From Pseudomonadota bacterium (lineage in GTDB: Bacteria; Pseudomonadota; Alphaproteobacteria; Rhizobiales; Hyphomicrobiaceae), in assembly GCA_023430315.1 (NCBI GenBank), contig JAEZAW010000158.1, forward strand, positions 1 to 26,154: DNA of 26,154 nt. The letters run 5' to 3'. How positions within the stretch are numbered: the first letter of the stretch is position 1; each line of letters starts with the position of its first letter. Below the pieces are notes generated by a model that did not search any database, was not told where the DNA came from, and saw only the letters and a list, made by a program, of their open reading frames with translations. The position numbers and the translations under genes were made by a program. Shown one piece after another: positions 15,773 through 23,385 of this stretch.

Positions 15773-17191
15773 TCATGCGACAAGGGCGATGGGCGGTGCC
15801 GGAGCTGCTTCTTCGGTGGGCAGCTCCCTCATCTGAGAATTTTCTTCGTCGGCCTGCTGATCTGCCAAGTGCGCCTCGGCATCGAGCGGCAGGAGGAGCT
15901 TGAAGCACGAGCCGACACCCGGCGTACTCTCGATCTCGAGCCGACCACCGTGAAGATCGGCGAGGCCGCGCACGATCGCGAGACCAAGCCCGGCGCCTTC
16001 GAGCTGGCGCGTGAGCGAAGAGTCGACCTGATAGAAGGGCTCGCCGAGCTTCGCAATGTGCTCGGGCGGAATACCAATGCCGTTGTCGCGCACTGACAGC
16101 AGAACGTTGCCGGCTTCGATCGTGGCGGCAAGTTCGATGCGGCCACCTTCCGGCGTGAACTTGCAGGCATTCGACAGCAGATTCATCAACATCTGTTTGC
16201 ACGCACGCTTGTCGGCATTCATCTCGCCGAGATCATCGGCAATGGTCACGTCGAGTGCGATGGATTTCGCAGCAATGGCAGGACGCAACGTGTCAACGCT
16301 GCTCGCGATCACATCGGGCGCATGGAAGGGCTCGGTGCAGATCGTGAGCCGTCCCGCCTCGATCTTCGAGATGTCGAGCAGGTCTTTGACGAGGCTCATG
16401 AGATGTTCGCCGCTCTCGCGGATGATGCGGCTGTAGTCGGCTTGGCGGGCTGAGCCCTCGTTAGCGCTCAGATCCCGATGGAGCATCTCCGAGAAGCCCA
16501 TGATCGCATTGAGCGGCGTCCGCAGCTCGTGGCTGATCGTAGCGATGAAGGCCGACTTGGCGCGGCTCGCGCTCTCGGCTTCCTCGCGGGCCTGGCGCAT
16601 GGCGATAATATGCCAACGTCGCGCCGTGACGTCGCGCATCACGCAGACCGTGCCACTGCCGCCTGCGAGCGGCTTGCAGCGGAACTCGATCCAGCGCGGC
16701 GCAGCGCCGACCGTGATCTCGATTTCGACCGAAACAGGCGCACCAAACTCCAGGCACTGGGCGATCGCATCTTGGCAGCGCGCAGAATTGCCGGCGCTCA
16801 TGGCGGCGCTCAATCCGCGCCGCACGAGAAGCGATGGCGAGACGCCGAGCAGCGCATCCGCCGCTGGAGAGGCAAAGTTGATGAGTCCGTTGCGATCGTG
16901 GCGCGTAACGAGGTCCGTAGCGTTATCGGCAACGAGCTTGTGGAGGACGCGGAGCGCGGCGAGCTCTTCGAGCGTTGCGCGATGTGCCTTGATGAGCGCT
17001 GCGGCGGCAATCGCGGCAGCAAGGCATGAGGCCAGCAGCGCGGCCGTCCAGAAATCACCGGTCAGGGCATAGTAGCCGGCAAAGATGAGGGCGATCAGAA
17101 GGCCGGAGGCGGCGAGAGTTGTGGTCGCAACATCGTCGGCGAGAGCCGCAGCCTCGGCCCTGTGACCCGGCGGATTTGCCCGCACGGTCAT
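15773..17191 (-). CDS. Membrane sensor histidine kinase with PAS domain (PleC/DivJ-like)
   Basis: 472 residues from the ATG at 17191. Two membrane helices (about 23-43 and 47-67) have almost no periplasmic loop, so sensing is probably intramembrane or cytoplasmic. A PAS domain covers about 80-190. HisKA is at about 211-280 with phospho-acceptor His221 in ISHELRTPLNAIMGFSEML. The ATPase domain has N-box NLLSNACKF (337-345), DNGIGIPPEH (369-378) and GAGLGLAIV (399-407). An Ala/Pro/Glu-rich tail follows. The HELRTPLNAIMGFSEML motif is typical of alphaproteobacterial PleC/DivJ-type kinases. No response regulator is nearby, so it is an orphan. A GTG at 17287 in frame would add 32 Arg-rich residues that look non-native; the start is therefore uncertain. 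Confidence 0.88.
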   Translation of the reverse strand: MTVRANPPGHRAEAAALADDVATTTLAASGLLIALIFAGYYALTGDFWTAALLASCLAAAIAAAALIKAHRATLEELAALRVLHKLVADNATDLVTRHDRNGLINFASPAADALLGVSPSLLVRRGLSAAMSAGNSARCQDAIAQCLEFGAPVSVEIEITVGAAPRWIEFRCKPLAGGSGTVCVMRDVTARRWHIIAMRQAREEAESASRAKSAFIATISHELRTPLNAIMGFSEMLHRDLSANEGSARQADYSRIIRESGEHLMSLVKDLLDISKIEAGRLTICTEPFHAPDVIASSVDTLRPAIAAKSIALDVTIADDLGEMNADKRACKQMLMNLLSNACKFTPEGGRIELAATIEAGNVLLSVRDNGIGIPPEHIAKLGEPFYQVDSSLTRQLEGAGLGLAIVRGLADLHGGRLEIESTPGVGSCFKLLLPLDAEAHLADQQADEENSQMRELPTEEAAPAPPIALVA

Positions 17192-17290
17192 GAGATGACT
17201 GAAAGAACGAACCGGCAACCGACGCCAATCGAAGCTCACGCGATACACACCGCTAACGCAGCGCCCCCTTACTCGACTGGAGAGCACTGT

Positions 17291-17313
17291 GAGTTATTAA
17301 GCTTAATGAACTC
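17291..17313. promoter_or_regulatory. AT-rich palindrome upstream of the histidine kinase gene
   Basis: GAGTTATTAAG (17291-17301) is mirrored by CTTAAT-G-AACTC (17302-17313), an 11-bp dyad with a single unpaired G, centred on AAGCTT. It lies 100 nt upstream of the kinase start in a short AT-rich island. It may be an operator or part of a promoter for the kinase gene, or a weak terminator of the SDR gene ending at 17367. The role is inferred from position. Confidence 0.4.
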
Positions 17314-17366
17314 TGACCAAGCCTTAGCGGTTTGTATCTTTCGCGACCATAGCTGGACGCGCGACG

Positions 17367-18221
17367 TCAGGATTTGGCCGTCGCCTGCGCGCGCATGCGG
17401 GCCCAATCCTCGTCCGTCCAGTTCAGAAGCTCGACCGTGCGGCTGCCCGCATCGCTCATGAACTGCTTGCCGCCGTCGATGGCGATGCATTCGCCATTGA
17501 TGTAGGCCGCCATATCCGAGAGGAGGAACGCCGCGAGGTTCGCGAGTTCGATGTGCTCGCCATTGCGCCGCAAGGGAATTTCGCGCTCGACGACGTTGTC
17601 GCCGCCACCCGGCGTCAGGCGCTGCGATGCACCAGCCGTCGGGAACGGCCCCGGTGCGATGGCGACCGTGCGGATGCCCTTCGGCCCCCACTCGACAGCG
17701 AGGCTGCGGATCATCGCGAGTGCGCCGGCTTTGGCCATGGCCGAGGGCACACGGAATGCCGAGCCCTTGAGCGCAGATAGCGTCAGGATCGACAACACCG
17801 TGCAATTGCGCCGGCCCGCCTCGATCCAGCGGCGGCCGGCCGCGACCGTGCAATAGGCCGAGCCATGCAGCACCGTATTGAGGATGGCGTCGATGGCACG
17901 CGGCGAGAGCTTGTGCGTCTCGGCAATGAAATTGCCGGCAGCGTTGTTGACGAGCGCGTCGAGAGGGCCTGTCTCCCAGATACGATCCATCATGGCTTCG
18001 ACGGCTGCAGCATCGCGCACATCGCACGAGTGCGCCGTGACCTTGCCGCCGGTCTCGCTGCGAAAGCGTGCGGCGGTCTCCTCCAAAACTTCCGCCCGCC
18101 GGCCGCAGATGACCAGATCCGCACCAAGCTCCAAGAAGCGCCGTCCCATGGCTGCACCGAGACCAGTGCCGCCGCCTGTCACGAGAATGCGCTTGCCCTC
18201 GAGTAATCCTTCCTTGAACAC
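17367..18221 (-). CDS. SDR-family oxidoreductase, 2,4-dienoyl-CoA reductase-like
   Basis: 284-residue short-chain dehydrogenase/reductase. The Rossmann motif TGGGTGLG is at 15-22, the DVRD cofactor-region motif at 67-70, NNAAGNF at 92-98 (characteristic of the dienoyl-CoA reductase branch), Lys164 in SAMAKAG and APGPFPTAG at 189-197. The classical YxxxK Tyr is Ser160, as in this branch, but the Tyr expected 15 residues before the Lys is also Ser (Ser149, codon TCT). I chose the GTG at 18221 because AGGAGG precedes it by 4 nt; an ATG at 18257 or the frame's far end would lengthen the protein without a ribosome-binding site. The likely role is fatty-acyl-CoA or related reduction, if active. Confidence 0.85.
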   Translation of the reverse strand: MFKEGLLEGKRILVTGGGTGLGAAMGRRFLELGADLVICGRRAEVLEETAARFRSETGGKVTAHSCDVRDAAAVEAMMDRIWETGPLDALVNNAAGNFIAETHKLSPRAIDAILNTVLHGSAYCTVAAGRRWIEAGRRNCTVLSILTLSALKGSAFRVPSAMAKAGALAMIRSLAVEWGPKGIRTVAIAPGPFPTAGASQRLTPGGGDNVVEREIPLRRNGEHIELANLAAFLLSDMAAYINGECIAIDGGKQFMSDAGSRTVELLNWTDEDWARMRAQATAKS

Positions 18222-18314
18222 GGAACCTCCTAGTGAGTCTGAGTATTCTTTCGCCATCAAGGTTCCGCAATCGCGGCAGCTAATCAAGGCTGCCGGTGTT
18301 GCGGATGAACGGTG

Positions 18315-18344
18315 CATGAATACGGGCAGCAGGCTGCATTCATG
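18315..18344. repeat. Interrupted inverted repeat in the SDR/18488 divergent region
   Basis: CATGAAT (18315-18321) and ATTCATG (18338-18344) enclose GCAGC (18326-18330) and GCTGC (18333-18337), with a 4-nt asymmetric insert ACGG. Twelve base pairs of dyad symmetry lie about 94 nt upstream of the SDR start and 144 nt upstream of the 18488 gene. It could be an operator or an RNA hairpin in a leader. Confidence 0.4.
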
Positions 18345-18487
18345 GTCTCGCCGTCACCTTGCCATCGGAGGGAGGCGTGGGCACGCAGGACACGACCGCT
18401 CTTGGCGCAAGTGGGGCGCCGGCAGCGTAAGCCTGCGACCGCAAGGCAGCAATTAGCGACACCAGCACCTTCAGGAGGACCGAGGCA

Positions 18488-19024
18488 ATGAGACTGATCG
18501 CCGTGGCGACCGGCGCCATCGCCCTATTGAGCTTAGCGGGAGGCACACCCGCAGGCGCCGCCGACCTTGGATATGGAGATCCGTCCGATCGCTACAGATC
18601 GGCATACGAGGACTCGCGCTACAGCGATCTCTACGGCCCACCCCCGGGCCGTGTCTCGCGGCGCTACGTCGAGAAGGAAGAGATCGAGGAGCGCTACGCG
18701 GAAGTAGACGACGACTATGACGACAAGCGGCTCGCGCCCCCGCCTCGCGTCTATGGATACGCAGATCGCTTTGCTGCGTATGACTGCACGCCGCGCCACG
18801 TGATCCGTGACCGCCTGTACCGCCAGGGTTGGAATGACTTCCAGGAGATCGATCTTCGCCCGGGCGTGGCCGTTGTCGAGGCTCGGCGCCCGAATGGAAT
18901 GCCCTACCGCCTGAAGATCGACCGCTGCTCGGGGAACATCGTTTCAGCACGTCCGCTGGCGCCAGTTCCAAGTGTGCCGTACGCCTACGGCCCGCGCCGG
19001 TACTACGATCCTTATCTCCGCTGA
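18488..19024 (+). CDS. Secreted protein of unknown function with PepSY-like C-terminal region
   Basis: 178 residues. MRLIAVATGAIALLSLAGGTPAGA-A is a Sec signal peptide. Next come a Tyr/Arg/Asp-rich segment (about 26-60) and a strongly charged, probably helical stretch (VEKEEIEERYAEVDDDYDDK, 61-80). A compact region follows (about 98-157) in which two Cys (100 and 147) could form a disulfide; HVIRDRLYRQGWNDFQEIDL and GMPYRLKIDRCSGNIVSARP recall PepSY-like folds. That resemblance is pattern-based and weak. AGGAGGA precedes the ATG with normal spacing, and a strong terminator follows, so it is probably a single-gene transcript. No catalytic motif is seen. Confidence 0.78.
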   Translation: MRLIAVATGAIALLSLAGGTPAGAADLGYGDPSDRYRSAYEDSRYSDLYGPPPGRVSRRYVEKEEIEERYAEVDDDYDDKRLAPPPRVYGYADRFAAYDCTPRHVIRDRLYRQGWNDFQEIDLRPGVAVVEARRPNGMPYRLKIDRCSGNIVSARPLAPVPSVPYAYGPRRYYDPYLR

Positions 19025-19053
19025 AATTTCTCTGTTTGAGCATTAGACATTCG

Positions 19054-19086
19054 ACGGCAGGGGCAGCTCCCCTGCCGTTTTGTTTG
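19054..19086 (+). terminator. Intrinsic terminator of the 18488 gene
   Basis: A 10-bp stem (ACGGCAGGGG at 19054-19063 with CCCCTGCCGT at 19069-19078) with a 5-nt loop is followed by TTTTGTTTG. It starts 30 nt after the stop codon. Confidence 0.92.
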
Positions 19087-19198
19087 CAGGGGGGATAGCG
19101 CACAAAAGGATCTGCCGCCGCAACCGCCCATTGATAAGCTTGCCGACATTCGATTCGCGGCTTTTCTTCTCTTCCACAACACACCAACGGCGGTTTCC

Positions 19199-20158
19199 AT
19201 GTCCCTGGTCTCGCTTGCGAAGAACCCAGTCCCGAGCGGCGCAGTGAGCGATGACTTCGCCGGATACGACGGCGCTCTTCTGCGCTTTGCCCGCTGGAGC
19301 GCGACGCGCGGTCCGGCGCGCGGTACGGTGTGTGTCTTCACGGGCCGGGGCGAGTACATAGAGAAGTACTTCGAAGTCATCGCCGATCTGAGGCGCCGCG
19401 GATTTGCTGTCGCCATTCATGACTGGCGCGGACAAGGTGGCTCGACGCGGCTGCTGGCCAATCCGCGCAAGGGCCATATCCGGGACTTCCGTGAGTTCGA
19501 TCGCGATCTTGCGGTCTTCATGCAGAACGTGGTGCTCCCCGAGTGCCCGCCGCCTTACTACGCGCTCGCGCACTCCATGGGCGGCAACATCCTGGCCCGG
19601 CATTCCATCGCGAGCGACTCGTGGTTCGATCGCATCGTGCTCAGTGCGCCTATGCTCGAGATCATTGCCGACAAAGAGCGCCTTCCAGGTGGTCTGGTCC
19701 GCGCCTATATCGAGGGCGCATGCCTCCTGGGTTTCTCGAAGCGCTACGTGCCGACAGGGGGCGACCAACCAGCCGAGACTTTGCCGTCCGAGGGCAATAC
19801 GCTGACCTCCGATCGGGAGCGCTACTTGCGCAACCGCCAGATCATTGAGGCGGCGCCTCACCTCGCACTCGGGTATCCGACCATCGGCTGGACGAAAGCC
19901 GCCTATCGCTCATGCTCGTATGTGATGGACCCGGCCTTTGCGCGCCGCGTGCGGGTGCCGATGTTGCTGTTCAGCGCCGCGAACGACCGCATTGTCTCAT
20001 CGCGCGCGATCGAGGACTTCGGTAGCCGGCTGAAAATCGGCGCACACGTACCCATGCCTCAGGCGCAGCATGAGATCCTGCAGGAGAAGGACACGATCCG
20101 GCAGCATTTCTGGTCGGTCTTCGATGCCTACCTTGGCATCACCGCAGATGCGGCCTAA
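19199..20158 (+). CDS. Alpha/beta hydrolase (serine aminopeptidase S33 / lysophospholipase-like)
   Basis: 319-residue hydrolase without a signal peptide, of the Hydrolase_4 / PldB-like group. The catalytic triad is readable: Ser126 in the nucleophile elbow AHSMGGN, Asp263 in SAANDRIV and His291 in AQHEILQE. FTGRGEYIEKYFEVIADL (47-64) and HDWRGQGGSTR (74-84) are the typical strand and oxyanion-region motifs of lysophospholipase or monoacylglycerol-lipase-like enzymes. A cap region occupies about 160-240. The likely substrate is a lysophospholipid or acylglycerol (family inference). The ATG at 19199 has only a weak purine-rich upstream sequence. It converges on the DUF502 gene with 10 nt between stops and no obvious terminator. 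Confidence 0.87.
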   Translation: MSLVSLAKNPVPSGAVSDDFAGYDGALLRFARWSATRGPARGTVCVFTGRGEYIEKYFEVIADLRRRGFAVAIHDWRGQGGSTRLLANPRKGHIRDFREFDRDLAVFMQNVVLPECPPPYYALAHSMGGNILARHSIASDSWFDRIVLSAPMLEIIADKERLPGGLVRAYIEGACLLGFSKRYVPTGGDQPAETLPSEGNTLTSDRERYLRNRQIIEAAPHLALGYPTIGWTKAAYRSCSYVMDPAFARRVRVPMLLFSAANDRIVSSRAIEDFGSRLKIGAHVPMPQAQHEILQEKDTIRQHFWSVFDAYLGITADAA

Positions 20159-20168
20159 CTGCTGAGCT

Positions 20169-20945
20169 TCACGACGTCTTGCCGTCATCCTTGGCGTGAG
20201 CCTTCTCCTGCAACTCGCGCAGGCGCGCCTGTGTCTCCGGATTGACCATGCCGGCAGAGATGACGATCTTCGCCGCATCCTCGACGCTCATGCCGATGAT
20301 CGTGACGCTGGCCCGCGGCACGAAGCAGACAAAGCCCGTAGGCGGCAGCATTCCGGTCGGCATGAATACGCTGACGAGATCGTCCTGCGGCTTGAGCGAG
20401 GAAATCTGCCGGGTCGCCTCGCCCGTCACGAACACGATCGACCAGATGCCCGGAGATGGGAACTCCATCAAGCCGACCTTCTGGAAGGCCTGCTCCGGCG
20501 CTGAGACGCTGACCACGCTCTCGAAGATCTGCTTCAGCGCGCGATAGACGTTGCGCACGATCGGCGTCCGATCGAGCATCATTTCACCGGCGCTGATCAG
20601 CGAGCGGCCGAGCAGGTTGGCTGCGAGCGCGCCGATCATGGTGAGCATGAGGATCGCGAACACGAGCCCGATGCCCGGCACCGCGAACGGGAGATACGTA
20701 TCCGGGTTGTAGAGGTGCGGGATGTACGGCTTGACCCAGCGGTCGACGATATTGATGACGTACCAGGCGATGTAGATCGTGATGGTAACGGGACCGACGA
20801 CAACGAGACCGGTCAGAAAATAGTTGCGCAGGCGCGCGCCGACGCGCCAGCGATGGACCTCTGGCTCATCCACAGCCGCAGCCAGCACCGGACTTTCGCC
20901 GGGCGCGCCGCTTTCAGGCGTCGACCTCGACAGCTTGTCCTGCAT
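20169..20945 (-). CDS. DUF502 family inner-membrane protein
   Basis: 258 residues with two membrane helices (about 42-66, YFLTGLVVVGPVTITIYIAWYV, and 88-112, AVPGIGLVFAILMLTMIGALAAN). A conserved DRTPIVRNVYRALKQIFESV segment (125-144) is followed by a soluble domain rich in beta-strand-like sequence with FPSPGIWSIVFVTGEA and VFMPTGMLPPTGFVCFVPR, all characteristic of the family. A charged C-terminal tail follows. DUF502 proteins are widespread in bacteria and have a plant homologue group (LCV/COV), but their biochemical function in bacteria is not established. GGAAGG lies directly upstream of the ATG. It stands apart from the transporter operon that begins divergently 291 nt away. Confidence 0.9.
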   Translation of the reverse strand: MQDKLSRSTPESGAPGESPVLAAAVDEPEVHRWRVGARLRNYFLTGLVVVGPVTITIYIAWYVINIVDRWVKPYIPHLYNPDTYLPFAVPGIGLVFAILMLTMIGALAANLLGRSLISAGEMMLDRTPIVRNVYRALKQIFESVVSVSAPEQAFQKVGLMEFPSPGIWSIVFVTGEATRQISSLKPQDDLVSVFMPTGMLPPTGFVCFVPRASVTIIGMSVEDAAKIVISAGMVNPETQARLRELQEKAHAKDDGKTS

Positions 20946-21236
20946 CCCTTCCTTCCCGTGCGTCCGCCACGTCCCGCCGGGGACACTTCATCTCTCGTCT
21001 CCCGCGCAAAGGTATATCTGAGCGCAGGCACCCGTGCCACCCGCTTGGACAGCGACTTTCGTCGGCAGTTTGTGCCTGATTGCTGAGCACTCTCGTCCGC
21101 ATAAACCTTTGCAACGACGATAAGTAACCCGATCGTGAAAGCGATTGACACCAGGGGGCCTCTTTCTCCAGTGTGGCCCCAAACAACGAACATCGGCATC
21201 AACCGACGCTAACTCACTCTAGGAGCAGGAAACGTC
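20946..21236. promoter_or_regulatory. Divergent intergenic region upstream of the five-gene transporter operon
   Basis: This 291-bp region separates the DUF502 gene (minus) from the binding-protein gene (plus). A perfect TTGACA at 21145-21150 is a candidate -35, but the base at 17-nt spacing (CCAGTG) is a poor -10. GGGGCC (21155-21160) and GGCCCC (21175-21180) form a 6-bp dyad around it. AGGAGCAGGAAA precedes the binding-protein ATG. No gene is supported here. Confidence 0.35.
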
Positions 21237-22535
21237 ATGAAGCTTTGGAGATCTGCTGCGTACGCCGCAGCAGCTATTGGGCTTGTCTCGAGCGCCAGCT
21301 TGCCGGCCGCCGCTCAGAAGGAAATCAAGGTCGGCGCAATCTATGACTACACTGGTCCCTTCGCCGGTGGCGGCTCGCTGCCTGCCGCTATCGCCACCAA
21401 AATCGCGATCGACATGATCAACGAGCGCGGCGGCGTCGAGGGCTACAAGATTGCCGCAACCTACGCCGATGCGCAGTCGAAGACCGACGTAGCGATCAAC
21501 GAAGCCGAGCGGTTGCTCAACGAGGTCAAGGTCGACGTGCTCATGGGCGTGTACTCGTCGGCGCACTGCGTGCCCATGGCCGCAAAAGTCGATGCCGCGA
21601 AGCGCTTCATGTGGGCCAATGTCTGCGTGGCCTCGGCCGTCTTCAAAGGCAAGAATCTGCAGTACGTCTTCCGGCCGCAGGTGCATTCCGACCAGTTCGG
21701 CGAGGCGTCCTGCAACTACATCGCCGAGAATGCCAAGGCCAAGCTCAAGAAGGAGCCGAAGGACGTCAGCGTTGCCATTCTCTACGAGGACGGCCCCTAC
21801 GGCACGGGCGTCGCCGCCGGCAACGAGGCACGGTGCAAAGAGCTCGGCATCAAGATCGTGCACAAGGAAGGTTACGCCGCGACGTCGACCGATCTATCGG
21901 CGCTTGTGACGAAGCTCCGCCGCGCGCGGCCCGACGTCATCCTGCACACAGGCTACAATCCCGATATCACGCTCTTCCTGCGGCAGGCCAAGGAAGCCGG
22001 GCTCAAGTTCGACGCGCTGATCGGCCATGGTGCAGGCTACGGCCAGATCGACAAGCTGATCGAGACCTTCAAGGGTGACGTGAACTTCTTCTACAACGTC
22101 GATCCGGTTGCGGCTCAGCTCCTCGATCCCAAAACGCTTGCGCCCGGCGTCGGTGACCTGACAGCCGAGATGGTGAAGCGGTACAAGGCCGAGACCAAGG
22201 TGGCTGAGGTTCCGCCACACGCTTCCATGGGCTTCAACCAGACCTGGATTTTCCTGACCGACGTGCTCCCGCGCGCGATCAAGAAGCATGGCGGGTTCGA
22301 TCCCGAAGCTCTGCGCAAGGCTTCGCTCGAGACCGACATTCCGAACGGCGGTACGATCCAAGGCTATGGCGTGAAGTTCTTCCCGCCGGGGCACCAGATG
22401 TCGGGCCAGAACGAGCGTTCGAGCCCGGTCGTGATGCAGTACGTCGACGGCGTGACGAAGATCGCGTGGCCGGCGAACCTGCGCACCATCGATCCCGTGC
22501 TGCCTTTCCCCGCTGGTCACGCCTACGCGCGCTGA
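21237..22535 (+). CDS. Liv-type ABC transporter substrate-binding protein
   Basis: 432-residue periplasmic binding protein (Peripla_BP_6 family). The signal peptide MKLWRSAAYAAAAIGLVSSA ends near SLPAAA-Q, and the mature protein begins KEIKVGAIYDYTGPFAGGG, the usual ligand-pocket strand. Further landmarks are an AIDMINERGGVEGYK-type helix near 60-75, ILYEDGPYGTGVAAG in the second lobe, and GFNQTWIFLTDVL. It begins a five-gene operon, with the ATPases and permeases following in the order G-F-H-M. The length and N-terminal pocket resemble ligand-binding proteins for amino acids or aromatic or amide compounds, so the ligand cannot be named. A large stem-loop follows the stop, before livG. Confidence 0.92.
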   Translation: MKLWRSAAYAAAAIGLVSSASLPAAAQKEIKVGAIYDYTGPFAGGGSLPAAIATKIAIDMINERGGVEGYKIAATYADAQSKTDVAINEAERLLNEVKVDVLMGVYSSAHCVPMAAKVDAAKRFMWANVCVASAVFKGKNLQYVFRPQVHSDQFGEASCNYIAENAKAKLKKEPKDVSVAILYEDGPYGTGVAAGNEARCKELGIKIVHKEGYAATSTDLSALVTKLRRARPDVILHTGYNPDITLFLRQAKEAGLKFDALIGHGAGYGQIDKLIETFKGDVNFFYNVDPVAAQLLDPKTLAPGVGDLTAEMVKRYKAETKVAEVPPHASMGFNQTWIFLTDVLPRAIKKHGGFDPEALRKASLETDIPNGGTIQGYGVKFFPPGHQMSGQNERSSPVVMQYVDGVTKIAWPANLRTIDPVLPFPAGHAYAR

Positions 22536-22552
22536 CGCTACGCATGAGTGCC

Positions 22553-22601
22553 CATCGCTGCGGCTCGATCACAACGAGCGGCAGCGATGTGGCCGATTTT
22601 T
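22553..22601 (+). terminator. Stem-loop with T-run between the binding-protein and livG genes
   Basis: A 9-bp stem (CATCGCTGC at 22553-22561 with 22581-22589), one G-G mismatch and a further 5-bp stem (22563-22567 with 22575-22579) close a 7-nt loop. TTTTT follows at 22597-22601. It begins 17 nt after the binding-protein stop and probably attenuates transcription into the transport genes or protects the upstream message. Confidence 0.65.
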
Positions 22602-22637
22602 GCCCGCGCTCCACCCGACACCTCGAGTGCCTCACGC

Positions 22638-23369
22638 ATGGCGATGCTTAGAGTTGATGGTCTGACCAAGCAGTTCGGCGGATTTACCGCCGTGAGCAAC
22701 GTCTCGTTCGATGTCGCGGAAGGCGAGATCCTCGGCCTCATCGGGCCGAACGGCTCCGGCAAGAGCACGACCTTCAACTGTGTCGCCGGAATGTACGTGC
22801 CGACCGCCGGCTCGATTGCCTTCGAAGGTGGCGAGATCGGTGGCCTTGCTGCCAACCAAGTTTGCCACAAGGGCATTGCGCGCACGTTTCAGATCCCGCG
22901 CCCGTTTCGCAATCTCTCGCTGCTCGAGAACGTCGCGCTGTCGGCGCACTTCGGCGCGAACGCCAAACTCTCGCGCGCGCAATGCTGGACCAAGGCCGAA
23001 GAGGCACTCGCCATGGTCGGCCTGCCGACCGACGCGCATACCAGCACCGACGGCCTCGGTGCTGCGTCGCTGAAAAAGCTCGAGCTTGCGCGCGCGCTCG
23101 CGACCGGCCCGCGCCTCCTGCTCGCAGACGAGAGCCTCAACGGCCTCGATCACAGCGAGATGGACCAGGCCGCAGATATGCTGGAGCGCATCCGCAAGGA
23201 GAAGGGCATCACGATCGTCTGGGTTGAGCACATCATGGGCGTGCTCATGCGCGTCGTCGATCGCGTAGTCGTGCTCGACCATGGCGAGAAGATCTTCGAC
23301 GGCAAACCCGCCGAGGCGCAAACCGACAAGCGCGTCGTCGAGGTCTACCTCGGCGAAACGGATCACTGA
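22638..23369 (+). CDS. Liv-type ABC transporter ATP-binding protein, LivG family, signature altered
   Basis: 243 residues from the ATG at 22638. Walker A GPNGSGKS (36-43), Q-loop ARTFQIPRPF (81-90), catalytic D164/E165 in LLLADES and switch His198 (WVEHIM) are present. The ABC signature region at 140-145 reads LGAASL where LivG normally has LSYGQQ or LAFGEQ; both the Ser and Gly positions are changed, though the following KKLELARALA helix is normal. The residue after the Walker B Glu is Ser, not Pro. The start is the first Met directly before the homology (an in-frame ATG two codons later is equally possible); the frame's upstream extension runs through the hairpin and is not credible. It is followed 16 nt later by livF. 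Confidence 0.88.
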   Translation: MAMLRVDGLTKQFGGFTAVSNVSFDVAEGEILGLIGPNGSGKSTTFNCVAGMYVPTAGSIAFEGGEIGGLAANQVCHKGIARTFQIPRPFRNLSLLENVALSAHFGANAKLSRAQCWTKAEEALAMVGLPTDAHTSTDGLGAASLKKLELARALATGPRLLLADESLNGLDHSEMDQAADMLERIRKEKGITIVWVEHIMGVLMRVVDRVVVLDHGEKIFDGKPAEAQTDKRVVEVYLGETDH

Positions 23370-23385
23370 GGCGGGACCGATCGAG

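Noticed and set aside
17291..17313. CtrA binding box
   Set aside because: TTAA elements are present but the required N7 spacing to a second TTAA is not; retained only as a palindrome.
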